Shown here: positions 28,601 through 40,532 of the stretch, piece after piece
Position numbering within the stretch: the first letter of the stretch is position 1
Layout of the letters: each line of letters starts with the position of its first letter
Assembly: GCF_020080835.1 (NCBI RefSeq)
Contig: NC_058164.1
Span: forward strand, 496,001-560,000
Direction: 5' to 3'
DNA length: 64,000 nucleotides
From: Cotesia glomerata
Lineage: Eukaryota > Arthropoda > Insecta > Hymenoptera > Braconidae
The notes under the pieces: model-generated
What the model was told of the DNA's origin: nothing
The model's database searches: none
The model's input: the letters and a program-made list of their open reading frames with translations, nothing else
Position numbers and translations under genes: made by a program

Positions 28601-31188
28601 ACGAATGATCATGTAGTAGGTATATTGTAATAGTATGAGTATTGGAATTTAATGAACCATGGGTTCGGCGAAGCTAAGGAGAGGTGTTGATTTTTTTTTA
28701 TCATAATCTCAAGACTGACCTCATCTAATTGATTTCATCATTTACATTAGATAAAATTATTTAGAATTTATAAAATAATTTTAAGTAGCAAATAGTAACA
28801 GGCTCAAGGTCATGGTGGTTAAATTCTAAATTACTTTTATTCAATAAGAATATAATTCTTCTTAATTAAAATATTTTATCACTCTTTTAACGACTTAATT
28901 AATTAAAGAAGCTATTTTTAATTAGTCAGTGGACTAAAAAAATTTTAATATCAAAATAGATCAAATTTAAAGGCATAAAATAAAAATAAAAAGTTTTATT
29001 GTAAATAATATTCAATAGTTATGACTTATGACAATCAGATGAACGTGGCTTGAGTGCAAACTAATTGATTGCATGTGTAGCGTACACTATTTATTTTTAT
29101 TCAGTGCAATTTACTACAGAGTAATAAAAAATAAGAGTTTTTATTGACACTTACTTGTACTTTTTCGATGGTTTTTTTTGAAAATTCTGGCTCAGAGATT
29201 GCAGACATATTCCACCCGTAGCTGGTCATTTTGACAAAGGATTTATTACTGATAAAATTAAACTTAAAAGTCTTTTTAAACTTGGACTAGAATGATAAAC
29301 TAGGTACTAATGACTCTGCATCAAGGTCTCGGTTGACGATAAGTGATAAAACATAAAGACTATTTTTTAGGTCGCTATAATGATACAGTGTAATTAGCTG
29401 ACGTACGAACAATTGTAGACAAGGAAACTGCCGTAATTGAGTCACTTTATGTAAATACTGCAGTCGTTTATTCAACTAGTTGTTGCTTAATATTATAAAC
29501 AAAATTTATAAATAATTTTAGACTTTTGCGAGAACAAACGTTGCTTAAATTGTGAAACTTTTTCTAAGAACTTAAATTTTTTCTACGTATTTTTAGCGAA
29601 TGCTCGTTGCATTGAGGGGTACGGATGCAGTTAAATAAAATTTAAGCAGCACGGAAGTAAAGCATTTACGATATCACCGGAACGACAGCTGCTGGTGCAC
29701 TGAGGGTATTCGAGCAAACGTCAATTGAATTCTTACGTGAAAAACTAGCCGTATCAGAAACGGGACTGGTATTTCAGAGGATTAGTAGGCTCTTTATACC
29801 CTCAGCCGAGACTAAAGGAAATTTACGAAAACTGACTTTGAAAAAAATGATAAAATTTAACAAAAGCTTGAGAAACAGGCCATATTTATAATATATTGTT
29901 TTAAAAATACTTTAATGACATCGTAAAGATTAAAATTTTTACTATCAGGTTCGCGGTTGCGTAGAATAGCGTCAAAAATCGATTTCTATTTATGATATTA
30001 CATATTATATACTTAATACGACGAGAGATACTATCTTCAGACGGAGAAAACAATTAAATTGACCATTTGTTTATTTATTTACTCTTTACGAAGACACTTT
30101 GCTAATTTAAATTAATTTAATAAAATGTTATTTGATATGTGGAAGGTTTGACCTTGTAGCGGAATAATTTAATGCAATTTTCCAATGGCCTTTACGCAAT
30201 AGATAATGACTAGAGTATTTAACAGTAATATATTTTTCGTACGACAAAACAAGAAAAATGAAAAGAAAATATTTAATTTTTCAAATTATGATTTTTTAAA
30301 TAATTATTATTAATTTCTATTTTGTTTGTCATTTCTGACAGCGTATTTTTGAATGAGCTCCGCAGTAATTCTCTGTAGACTCTTGAGATAAATAATTATT
30401 ATTTGAGATGATTCACAAAAGAACGACTTTAAAAATACTTTAAGATAGTAACATTGAGATCGCGTGGTGATGTACAGTGGCGTGTAAATATACACATGTA
30501 TATTTGTTTTTTTTTGTTTGGATAATAGCTTATCCAGTATAATGATTTTTGGGAAGTAAAACACATGAAAGTTGTGTTGGAAATAGCTCCGACTAAAAAT
30601 ATGAGACAGTTATCCGGGCTTGGTAAACTTGTATACGTTGGCTAGATTCCAAAATAGTTGACAAAAAAATTTTCGCCTTTGGACAATAAGAAACAAGACC
30701 AAGGGGCTAACGTAAAAATCTTTGGATACGCTTTATATTTTCGTGAGCATGTTGAACTGTTTAACGTCATGCAAAGTAAACTTTAAGCTATTTCGAATGT
30801 CATTCAAATGATAAATATAATTTAAAACATTTTTTTTCAGTATATACTTTTCGAATAATTAAATTTAATTAATTACTGCAAGTGGTATTAAAAACAATTT
30901 ATCACAAACCTTGAACGTAGCTTTGCCGGGATGATAAACGTCTCCGGAACCGGAAAGCCCTCCGCGTAAATGTCTTGAGAGTAAATTATACGAGGCACGC
31001 GTATTCCAAACATCTTGAGGGAGCCCCAGTAGCTCTGGATCTCTAAAAAATGATTTATATCTCCATGATATGTTTGAAAATTTCAGCGGAATATAAAAAA
31101 AAATTTACCCTTTGACAAATTTATCTGTTTTGAGTTTTCCGTGGTCGTCTTGGACGGCGCGCACGTAAAAATATGCAAACTTAGTCAT
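22626..31188 (-). CDS. CalpA: Calpain (Calpain-A type calcium-dependent cysteine protease)
   Basis: Common exons on the minus strand: 27299-27123, 26806-26619, 26539-25427, 25350-25308, 24966-24928, 24821-24689, 24383-24237 (cassette), 24072-23945, 23047-22852, 22711-22626 (stop TAA 22628-22626). All phases agree. With the 28391 start exon the product is 799 residues. The catalytic triad is complete: Cys in GELGDCWLLAA, His in GHAYSITRV, Asn in RNPWGNEAEW. A C2-like calpain beta-sandwich follows, then a short acidic linker in two micro-exons (43 and 39 nt), then a penta-EF-hand domain with calcium loops in the 24072, 23047 and 22711 exons. The C-terminus TLEEWVEKTLYS is typical of classical calpains. 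The enzyme makes limited cuts in cytoskeletal and signalling proteins when calcium rises. Four alternative N-terminal starts are listed separately. Closest to fly CalpA because of the insert in the EF domain. Confidence 0.92.
23211..23428. repeat. Hairpin repeat, copy 1 (in calpain intron)
   Basis: Two arms of about 85 nt (23211-23296 and 23343-23428) are near-perfect reverse complements around an AT-only loop. No coding capacity; looks like a MITE or foldback unit. Copy 2 follows immediately downstream. Confidence 0.85.
23470..23690. repeat. Hairpin repeat, copy 2 (tandem with copy 1)
   Basis: Same arms and orientation as the 23211-23428 hairpin, offset by about 260 nt, with a few substitutions and a slightly longer (TA)n loop. 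The flanks (TTCTTAACTATTGACG) are also shared, so the repeat unit includes a short flank. Both copies lie in the intron between the exons 24072-23945 and 23047-22852. Confidence 0.85.
24237..24383 (-). CDS. CalpA: Calpain cassette exon: 49-residue insert with hydrophobic stretch in the EF-hand domain
   Basis: The exon is 147 nt and phase 1 at both ends, so it can be included or skipped without a frameshift. It is preceded by a weak acceptor (CAACGGTAG) and followed by a good donor (GTAAGA). It encodes a polar start, then the hydrophobic run LLETLVSLLCSIVC, then a charged end. It lies between the first EF-hand exon (24821-24689) and the second (24072-23945), which also join in frame without it. 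Drosophila CalpA is known to carry an insertion with a hydrophobic segment in this domain, and spliced forms lacking it. Homology to that insert is inferred from position and character. An ATG upstream (24405) would also allow a short EF-only start, but an in-frame stop lies just before it. Confidence 0.6.
   Translation of the reverse strand, partial: SYHCLLIIVRPIILRAPMKKVLYWKPSSLCCVVSFVLPKKGMNSTVSL
27379..27591 (-). CDS. CalpA: Calpain alternative first coding exon (71 residues)
   Basis: ATG at 27591 opens 71 codons ending at a GTAATT donor in phase 0. The 79-nt intron to the common exon at 27299 contains an AACTAAC branch-like site and ends in TTACAG. The encoded N-terminus is basic, with no signal peptide or known domain. 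This would give a fourth N-terminal isoform. The weak donor makes it less certain than the other starts. Confidence 0.5.
28242..28391 (-). CDS. CalpA: Calpain alternative first coding exon (50 residues, Gly/Pro/Tyr-rich start)
   Basis: ATG at 28391, 50 codons, ending at donor GTATGA in phase 0 to the shared exon at 27299. The start is rich in Gly, Ser and Pro (MSGFFGSYPQPCGYGW). The rest contains FVKTVCEV and SLFNIKV, hydrophobic patches typical of calpain anchor-like N-termini. The sequence upstream is AT-rich, with no acceptor close by, which fits a true transcription start exon. Confidence 0.65.
29155..29229 (-). CDS. CalpA: Calpain alternative first coding exon (25 residues)
   Basis: ATG at 29229, 25 codons, ending at a near-consensus donor CAA|GTAAGTG in phase 0. 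It starts MTSYGWNMSA and shares the YGW motif with the 28391 exon, which suggests that these two first exons are related. It joins the common exon at 27299. Confidence 0.55.
30910..31188 (-). CDS. CalpA: Calpain distal alternative N-terminus (two exons, 71 residues)
   Basis: Exon 31188-31109 (ATG, ends phase 2) splices to 31042-30910 (TTTTAG acceptor, GTTTGTG donor, ends phase 0) and from there to 27299. The N-terminus begins MTKFAYFYVRAVQDD and continues into a Gly/Ser-rich stretch with HLRGGLSGSGD. The two exons keep an open frame across a 66-nt intron, which argues that they are real. This is the most upstream start found. Confidence 0.6.
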
Positions 31189-34100
31189 TGTGTTTAAAGA
31201 TTTGACAATAATAAAGAATCGGTTGAAAGCTGTTTGAACTTATGCAGCCGGATGAAAAGTTACACTCAAATCGTTCTGGGCTTACAGAGGCAACCCTGCC
31301 AACACTACCAGCGTTATACTTTTACATATATATTTAGCGAGCTCACAATAACAGATACATATATACTGTAAGGTAACGAACGGCTTAGGCTTACACTCCT
31401 CTCGCTTGTCACATTGTCTTTAACTGATGATTAAATCTATAGACCAGCCACCAATTAGAACCCGACGTTGACTAACCCGTGGTGAAATAGTCTTGAGTAC
31501 AAGTCGCTTCTTAATCCATAAATCCTCAAAATCTCCGGTGATTAATTTTGTTTCCCCGAAATAACATTTGTCACTCGTTCAATCGCTACTTGAGTTGATT
31601 GAACTCAAAATTTTGAAATAAATTGAAAAATTTATTTATTAGTAAAAAAAAGTGAAGAAATAATCCTTTTTAAATACATTTCTTTATTACATAGTTTATT
31701 TCTTACAATGTAGATATATATCAATGAGCTATTTACGAAAACTACAATAAAAATGTGAATTTATAAACATAAATACAATAACTATCTGTTAAACTTTTAC
31801 ACTATAAAATGAATTTTAAAATGTGTCTATGCCTCGCAATAATTTTTATAAAAATTGTTTTTGTTAAACTCAATGAAAGTATGACAAAAATGTATACACG
31901 ATACGTCTATAAATCCAATAAAAAATGTAGCATTACTTCTGGATATACTTAAATATCATATTTACTTTATAAATTTTAGTTGCAAAACAATATCGTCTAC
32001 ATGGATCATTATATTATTTTTGTACGTATTCTTATACTATTTTACATCAATACATAAATCTACAATTCAATATTTATTTATTTTTTTTGTTTATGTAATT
32101 ATATTAATTGTGTTAAATGTTACGCTTTCATTGTAATTTCCGTCCCACATTTATTTACACTGTGTATTTATATATATTTTTCAACCCAATCAGAGAACCA
32201 GTCTCGATTTTAGTCGGGTAGTATACTTATACTTATACTTATAGAATAAAATATCAATAACTCAATATCCTTATCCTATTGTTTAGAAAAAAATTAATTC
32301 AATTTTAAAAAATTAATCTAGAATAAAATTTTTTTAAAGAACGTAATGCCCGTTCTAATTTTTTACTGAAAATTATGATAATTTTTCATAAAATATACAA
32401 AAATATTTTTAAAATTAATAACAGTTAAAATTATTTTGATACAAGACCCATAAAATACCAAAATAATATTAATAATATTATTATTATTATTTTGTTGTTT
32501 AATTTTTTAATATTAATTTCGTACATTGTCGTGATTATTAAATCTCTTAAATTGAATTATGATGTATGAGACTTAAAAATGATTGAGCAAATTATTTTAA
32601 TAAAATAATTTCAATAAACTTGTCAACCGTTTCAATTAAAAACACCCGGTGTTCCACATGGTGTGTTATATATAAGCAGTTTAATTACTCGAAACAATAC
32701 CGAGAAATTTAAATTATCCAAATTTAGAAATTCTCTGCGAATACCGAATGAAGAATAGGCAATGAGAGCTAAAAATAATATGCGTAAGCGTAGTTAGACT
32801 GAGAGTTTGCATTAAAAACAGAACTCCCGTCATTAATATGCATTATTATTATACTACGTACTATTTATTATTATTACTGCTTCTTTAAATTGCTCGCGTT
32901 AGTTTGCACATGAGGCCGTTTGTCATCAAAAATAATCTTACGATTTATCAATAAATGTACAAGGCAAGTCATAGTCGTTCAATAAAAAAAATTAACATTT
33001 AACATTGCATAAAAAATCGTTACATTTTTATTGTTGTTTTATTTTTTTCTATAAAAAGCGGAAGAGTAATGAAATAGTATAATTGAGCTTTCACAATAAA
33101 AATAAAAATGAAAACGAAACAATTAGTTAATTAATACTCATTGCGTAGCTTATATGATAAAATATAAAATAGTTTTTACGATAAATGATAATAATAATAA
33201 TAATCTTTGGCATTTAATTTACAATTCCTCGTAGAGTCTGCGACAGAAGTCTTGAATAAATATTTGTTCATTAAAACTAAATTAATTAAATGAAAAGTCG
33301 ACAGCGAGAAAAAAAAATCATAATTATTTTACGTATTGAGCTTTTTAATTTAAAAATAAATAACTGTGTACTTAAAATATACATATTTATTTGGTGCTCA
33401 AGATGCATTTGACTGAGCACGAAAGTTAGTAAATTATTTAAATTATTTAATTGCAAATACTGAATATACACTGTTGTCCGTTACAAAGTCCAAACAGTTA
33501 TTTCTTCTTTCATTTTTTATAAATATTATTATATTTTTTAAATATATTTATAATTCACACAATCAACTCTTATTAATATTCATCACCTTAGTTGTTTTAA
33601 ATCGATTCCTCACTTAATATAATAATTAACGAGGAAAGACACAACTATTTATTAAAGCTTGATGTCGAAGTCGACCGTTGTTATAATAAATATTCATAAA
33701 TGCATATACACATATATATGTATATTTTTTTTTTCATCATTATTATCATATATATATATATGTATATATTTACCCCGTTATCCCAATTTATAACACAAAT
33801 AAAATGTTACAAAACAATTTGTTATATATTGGATTTACACAACAATGTTTAAATTAATTATATAATATATCATATAAACAATAACAATTTTAATTTTATG
33901 TTTTCTCGTATCATGATAGTAGTAATAATAATATTTATCATTATTACTAGTATTATTATTATTTTAGTTTATGCATCCAAAACGATTTATCGTTTCGAGT
34001 TATAAGATTATGACACAAAATATTCATGTAATGTGTCTATTAATAATTCTAAAAGACACGATTACTCAACATGTCAGATATACATTACTCTTTTCAATAA

Positions 34101-34767
34101 TATTATGTACCGGTGAGCTTACAATTTGAATATTCCTCACCAACACTCTCTAAGCTTTCTATACTTACAGCAAATAATCTAATTCTTTTAATAATAACAC
34201 AAATAAATAAATAAATCAATTAATCAATGGCTAATTTGATGAATTAATCTAGTGTCTTTTAAAATTAGCCGATTATTAAATTCGACAAGTATTATTCATT
34301 AATAAAGCCACATAATTAATGAAGTCACTTATTACTGGCACTATATTAATTATTATTATTATTATACCATCAATTTTACTTATTTGACGTATTAAAACTC
34401 GATGATTTCGATCTACTTGGTTAACATACAATATAAAATTGGACACTCATTTATTTATCATTTATCATTAATATTTGTTTGATAAATATATTCATATTCA
34501 TATTTATATACTATGCACGGCATCATAAAGAAAGTTTCAGGTAAAAAATGTGACTTCAATTCTATAAAATAATTGTTTGTTTGTTTTTTGTCATGTTTTT
34601 TTTTATCTCTAAATTGATTAAATGAGCGTTTCTTCAGATGAATGTCTTGTTACGCTGGTGTACTCGTCGTAACAATTGATAATCATTAATGGCATTGATA
34701 CTGATTTTCGTAATTTTGTTCTGGTGATCTGGGGAGAATGTTCTCGTCAGTCCCCGGTATACATTTC
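31189..34767. other. Region between calpain (-) and Alk (-): Alk 3' flank
   Basis: Very AT-rich with ATT/TAT microsatellite stretches and many AATAAA-like signals on the minus strand. It probably contains the long Alk 3' UTR and the upstream promoter of the distal calpain start near 31.2-31.45 kb. No coding exon recognised. Confidence 0.5.
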
Positions 34768-37700
34768 TCAGCAGGAGCATTCTTCTTCTCTCGGTAGCTC
34801 ATGTCCTAACGACTCCTATCACAAATAATAATAAATAAATAATAACTGACAATTATTGTAATAAAAGAGAATTTACCTTTTTTATTTCTAAACTATCAGA
34901 AGTAGTTATATGCGGTGGAGCTGAAGAAAATTTTATTTTCTCATACGGAATAGCACCACGATAAAGTGTAGCCGGATCCAAACTCAATGTCGCTTTCAAT
35001 GAATTTTTCTTAACAATACCATTGACATTATTCACTGAATTATTAGGACTCATGTTTGAATGATTTGGCGAGGATTTAGGTGTGTTTTGTAACGATAATT
35101 CAGTATCTGGAGGCGAAACTGACGAAGCGTTGACAAGTGAATCGGAAATCGTATCAGTGGTTGTTGTACTTTCACCATTTTCGATCGGTTTGTCGTATTC
35201 TTCTCTCACGCCCTTTAAATCTTTATTATTTAATATTGGTTTTTCATTAAGATCTTTATCTTCATTTAACGGGTGTTTAATTATCTCCTGCAATATCGTT
35301 AATTAAATCCTCAAAAATCAATATTCGTAATTATAATTATAATTATTAAAATAAAAAAAAAAAAAATTGAACCTGTTCATAAATAATTGGTGGCTTGTCC
35401 TCAAACATTTTGCGTATCCTGACATTCTCGGCATTAGCCTCCCGTTCTTTCGGCTGTATCAAGGTCGTCTCTTGAATTATTTCACCCTCTAAATCATCAT
35501 TGTGACGCAGAGAAGCATAGACAATCCCCGGAACAAATCCCATCTTGTAAGCACCGGGGCGAAAATTAGTGCGCGGCTGCATGTATCCACATCCGTCCAG
35601 CTGTGCAGAAATCATGAAAAACCTGAGAAATTTCAATCAACTCGAGCCGCCATTCTCATCATCTCACTTTCGACGCTAATTTTCTATACCTAACGAACAC
35701 GTAAATAAAAATCCGTGATAAAACTAGAGATAAAACTGATAGCTAATTTTATATTTTATTATCACAATATTTTTCTCTACTACCGTTCGTCTCACTAATT
35801 GTTAGTTCCACGGATACTGCTCTAAACCCTTTAAACTAAATGACATTGCATTTTAAACACGGTTTCACAGAAATATGATAAATAAATAAATAAATCAAGC
35901 ATACAAAAAAAAAAAAAAAAAAAACATAAACCATGCAAACAAATAAAACTTACATTGGAATGTACATTGATGCATTCAGTTTCTGGATCAGGTCTCATGA
36001 TAGTGATTTCTCTGTCACAATCCGGAAGAATATCATAATTTGGCATCGGATGATTAATAACATCTGGATCCTGGAGACAGTAACCTAATCTCTCGACAAT
36101 GAGCTCAAAGCTGGGTCGATCATCAGGCTTGGGATGCCAGCACTTAGCCATTATACCGTAAATAGGATCAGGACACTCGGCTGGTTTCTCAAGACGTCCT
36201 CCTGACTGCACCATCAACATTACTTCTCGGTTTGAGCATCCAGTGTACGGCATGTACCCGAATGACATAATCTCCCAAAGGAGTACGCCGAAAGCCCTGT
36301 TGAAACACACACATCTATAATACTGCTCTGAAAATGTATTTGCTAATTCAGTATTCCCAGCTCTGATGGAAGGATATACACCTCACGGATGATGGCTAAT
36401 GAAAGATTCATACCTCCATGAATTACTTACCACACATCAGTCTTTGTAGTGAAAATCCCATCCAAGAAACTCTCTGGTGGCATCCATTTAATGGGCAACA
36501 TAGCCTTCCCGCCTTTTCTGTAATAGTCACTGCGGTATATGTCACGGGCCATTCCAAAGTCAGCAATCTTAACAACACGTCCCGGTCCTTTGCAAGTTAG
36601 CAGGCAATTACGGGCTGCAATGTCGCGATGAATAAAGCGGGCATCCTCCATGTATTTGCAACCACTGGCAACATCATGAGCGCAAATAATTAAGTCCCTC
36701 ATTGTCAAAGTCGTTGGTCGATCCTAAACAAATTCCAATCATCATCTATAATTACCTTACCTATCTCTCAATAATTTATTAGTGTCTGCCACTAAGCAGT
36801 GGCTTAACTTCTCTCCTCGGTAAATCAATACTTACGGGTTTAGGTCGCTCTTCGCGCAGAAAATTTTTCAAATCCCCTCCGGCAAGCAATTCCAAAACAA
36901 TATAACGTGGATTTTTGTCAAATGATATTCCAATGAACTTAACAATATTCGGATGATCGAATTTGCTCATAATAAGCGCTTCCATCATAAAATCAGCTGC
37001 TGCTTGGGACGTTGTTACCGCTGGCAAAGTTTTAACAGCAATCTGAGCTTCTTCATTGCGGGTGTACTTGTAAACACCTTGAAAGACCTCACCGAAAGCT
37101 CCTTGTCCGAGCGGTTTCACGCAAGTAATTGATTCACGTGGTATCTGCGGTAAGTCTTTGATACTGTAAAAGTTACCAGCAAACTCGTAATTCGGATTAA
37201 ATTCAGTCATTATCGTGTCGGAAACTCCCGGAAATGGATTTAATTCTGTTCCGTTACCGAACATCGCCAATCTGCGCCTCGATACGGCCTTTTTATTCTG
37301 ATATCTATTGTACAATATAAAGCAAAGCGCTGAGAAAGATACCGCAAGTACGAAGCAAACGACAATCAATACTATCTTCATCGTCTGATTGGTAAAATCC
37401 AGCTCGTCGGCCAAGCACGAGCGAGAATCATTTCCAAGCTGCCAGCCAGGCGGACACAGACATCTCGTCTCGCTGAGATGCCGATCAACCGCGACACACC
37501 GAAAATCGCATCCACATCCGCTTATAGCCGGAACTATTAAAACTTCTCCTGAGCCAGGATTGTAGCCGGATCTGTAGGCCGTGTGGATTAGCTCGGACGA
37601 TATGTATGAGAATCCACCCTCGCCATTGGTCGAGCTTTTTACCCCGGTAGTTCCGCCAGTGAATCCGCCACCTCCGCCTCCAGTTCGACAGCCTCCACCT

Positions 37701-40532
37701 CCTCCGCCGAAGCCTCCGTCCCCGTGAGTTTTATTTTTCTGATGACACCCGACACCGCCCACGCCACCCTTCATCACAGATTGGCCCACTGAAATACGTC
37801 TCAAGTCGTGCGTGGATGACCCGTTCCACCCTCCTCCTCCTCCCCCAGATTTATCTCCCGGTGTCAACTCGAGGACGTGATTTTTCATGTCCACGTAGGG
37901 TCCATGACCATGCTGAATTCCATCGTCGACAAATTGCCCAAACCCGAGTCCTCCACCCCCCGCAGCGACCAGCAGCGGTTCACGCTCTCCCGTTGATTTT
38001 ACGGTAAATACATATGTAGCTCCTCCGCCTCCTCCCCCGCCGTTGGTCAATTCGATGTTCTTTACCTCGCGGATCGCAGATTGGACCCCAACTAGGGGAG
38101 ATTCATTACCCCCGGCGGTAGAAACAACACCGCAGGGATTATTCATCATGCCCAGGCTCTTGGTACACGCATCAATTCCTGGTTGTCCCACCAAAAAGTA
38201 CAGAGTCTGGCCTTTTTCTAGTTCAAGAACACCGCGAACGAAAGCTCCGAGGGTGCTGCCCATTCCCCCTGAGCCTCTTCCTCCGCGAGCTCCCACCGCC
38301 ATCAAGGTGTAGTATCCTCCGCTGGGCACCACCCACTTCTGCACCCCTCGATAGTAGTTCTGAGAAGAATTGGTTCGTAAGATCTCAGGAAGTTCAACTT
38401 CTGACTCTGTTTTGTTGTATTCACGAGCACATTGCTTGACCGTTGGTCCGAAGCGTCCCGTTGCGCCACATGTTGTTATTCTCACCACTAAACAATATAT
38501 ATATATGTACATTACGTAGTGACATCAGCGAGTTAATGATGTCTAAAAATATAATATAATATTGGCAGAAGCCTTGTATGACGTACCTGTTTCATTCACG
38601 AAATCAAAGTGTTGCTCAATTGGATGCTCTGATTCAATAACTGGACTGTAATAATTAAAATCTCCCATCACGTCTGCCGGAACTCCTGTCATACAATTAA
38701 TTAATTTCTTTATATTATACCAACATTGTTATCATTATTATTATCATCATCATCGCCATTGTATTGGTTATTATTATTTTTTCAGATATTATATTCTATT
38801 TATAGAGTAAAATTGATTTTATTATACGAACCAATTCCAAAGCACTGGGGACTCAATGAAAAATCATCAATAGCGACGTCGGCTTTAGCAGCATAACTTT
38901 TGCTGGATTCAAATTGCAAAAAATATCGGTATCGAATGTCAGGTAACGTAACAACCTGATTATACCAGATATCGTTACGATCTCCGTAGCTCCACCACAA
39001 TCTCTGTGAGTGGTTTTGATGAGGCTTTAGTTGTATCAAATATAGCCCCAAGGATCCGCTGAATTCACCGTACTGATGGAAGAAAAAACGCACTTGACAT
39101 GACTGATAGAACCGGCTTTTCGGGTCAGCGTGGTAAGGCGGAGTTGGATTAAATATTGGGCTGTTCAGAGTCGCGCTTTCGCCCAATCCGTGATTCCTCG
39201 ATGAATTTACGAACGCATAAGTCCCTGTCATGATGAAAAATAAAATAAAATCCATGTATTGGCTTGTCATTGATAAAAAAAAAAATGAAATTTATTGGCG
39301 TACCTGTTTCGTTGCGATATGTGTGATCGTAACTTGGACCAGTCCTCTCTGTAGGCGTACTTCCTTGATGCAGCGTCCACTGTAGAGTTTTATTGGGTGC
39401 GTTTTTCCACCCACACCACCCTTTTTCGAAATTACACCTCGCTGTGTCTGGCATTTTGTCTAAAGTAATTAACGCCCAAAGGAAAACATAAAAGTTCAGG
39501 GTTGAGATAAAATTATGAGCATATTCGAGGGTGGTTAATTTTAAATTATAACTTGACTGAAGAATTTAATAAAATACATACCACATTCAAGAATTTCATC
39601 TTCTCCCATAGCACAATCAGGCGTCAAGTCGCAAATTCGCGTTCTATTGATACAAGAGCCGTTTCTGCAGTGAAACATATCCAGCGTGCATTTATCGCTA
39701 ACAGGCGGCTGAGATTCTACAGACACAGTTCAAAGTTAATATATTATATAATAAAAGTATAAGTATTTTCATTATTATTGTTATTACCTGGAAAACAGTC
39801 ATCCAGTCGAATATTGTCAATGGAGAAGGTGGCATTCTTTGGTACAACTATTTCAAGACCAACTTTATAAGGTTGGCTAATAGCTCCAAGTTTTAGTTCA
39901 GTAATATTCCACCTGAGAAATAAGACAATCGAGTATTTAATAAGAATAATTAGCAATTACCATGCAGCTATAAATAAATATATACAATTATACATAATAT
40001 ATTATTATTAATTATAAACTACTAACTTGGCGTCATTGTTTCCCGTTCGCTCGGAGGCAACAGAGGTCGTAATATTGTTAGACATAATAATGAGCCGTAT
40101 TATTCCGTCTCCCATTTCTGTTTGACGTGTAGCGAATTTGAGAAAACACTGAGCACCCGTGTGAGAAATGAGGATCGACCAGATCTGTCCGATGTTCGGG
40201 CCATCCAACCGCAAATAATGACCCGTGGTGTACTCGCTCGCGTCATTTCTCGAGACTATTTTGAAGTTGTCGGTGTAGTTCCAGGAGCTGCAGGGCGCTT
40301 CGAAGTCACAGTGCCTAAGAAATGGGGGAGGAACCCGTTCTTCGGCCAACGCGGCTTGCAGCTCCTTAATCCCTCGTCGCGGCTCGCAATCACCCCCGAC
40401 GATGCAGTAAAGCGTTAAAAGCAATTTAAGGAGAAAACAGCCGTCCCTCTTCAATATCTCCCGTCTCCGAAGATACCGGGGGGAGCGCGCTGTGATGGAA
40501 ATTTTAATAATCGAAGATTCCTTGCTGATCAT
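34768..40532 (-). CDS. Alk: Receptor tyrosine kinase Alk (anaplastic lymphoma kinase homologue)
   Basis: Exons (minus): 40532-40027, 39912-39788, 39716-39582, 39459-39304, 39224-38832, 38685-38587, 38487-36836, 36723-36431, 36296-35954, 35600-35373, 35287-34877, 34815-34768. All phases agree; 1462 residues. Order: hydrophobic signal-type segment, MAM domain 1, LDL receptor class A repeat (CTLDMFHCRNGSCINRTRIC...), MAM domain 2, large glycine-rich domain with G6-G7 runs, EGF-like Cys cluster, one transmembrane helix (near 37.3-37.4 kb), juxtamembrane NPNY motif, kinase. The kinase shows GQGAFGEV, IAVKTL, HRDIAARN, DFG and activation-loop YRSDYYRKGG, the Alk/Ltk YxxxYY pattern. In insects Alk is activated by Jelly belly and acts in visceral muscle and neurons. 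The tail after the kinase is Ser/Asn-rich and ends in CSC. The start ATG at 40532 lies about 30 codons before the hydrophobic core, so an internal start is possible. Confidence 0.95.
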
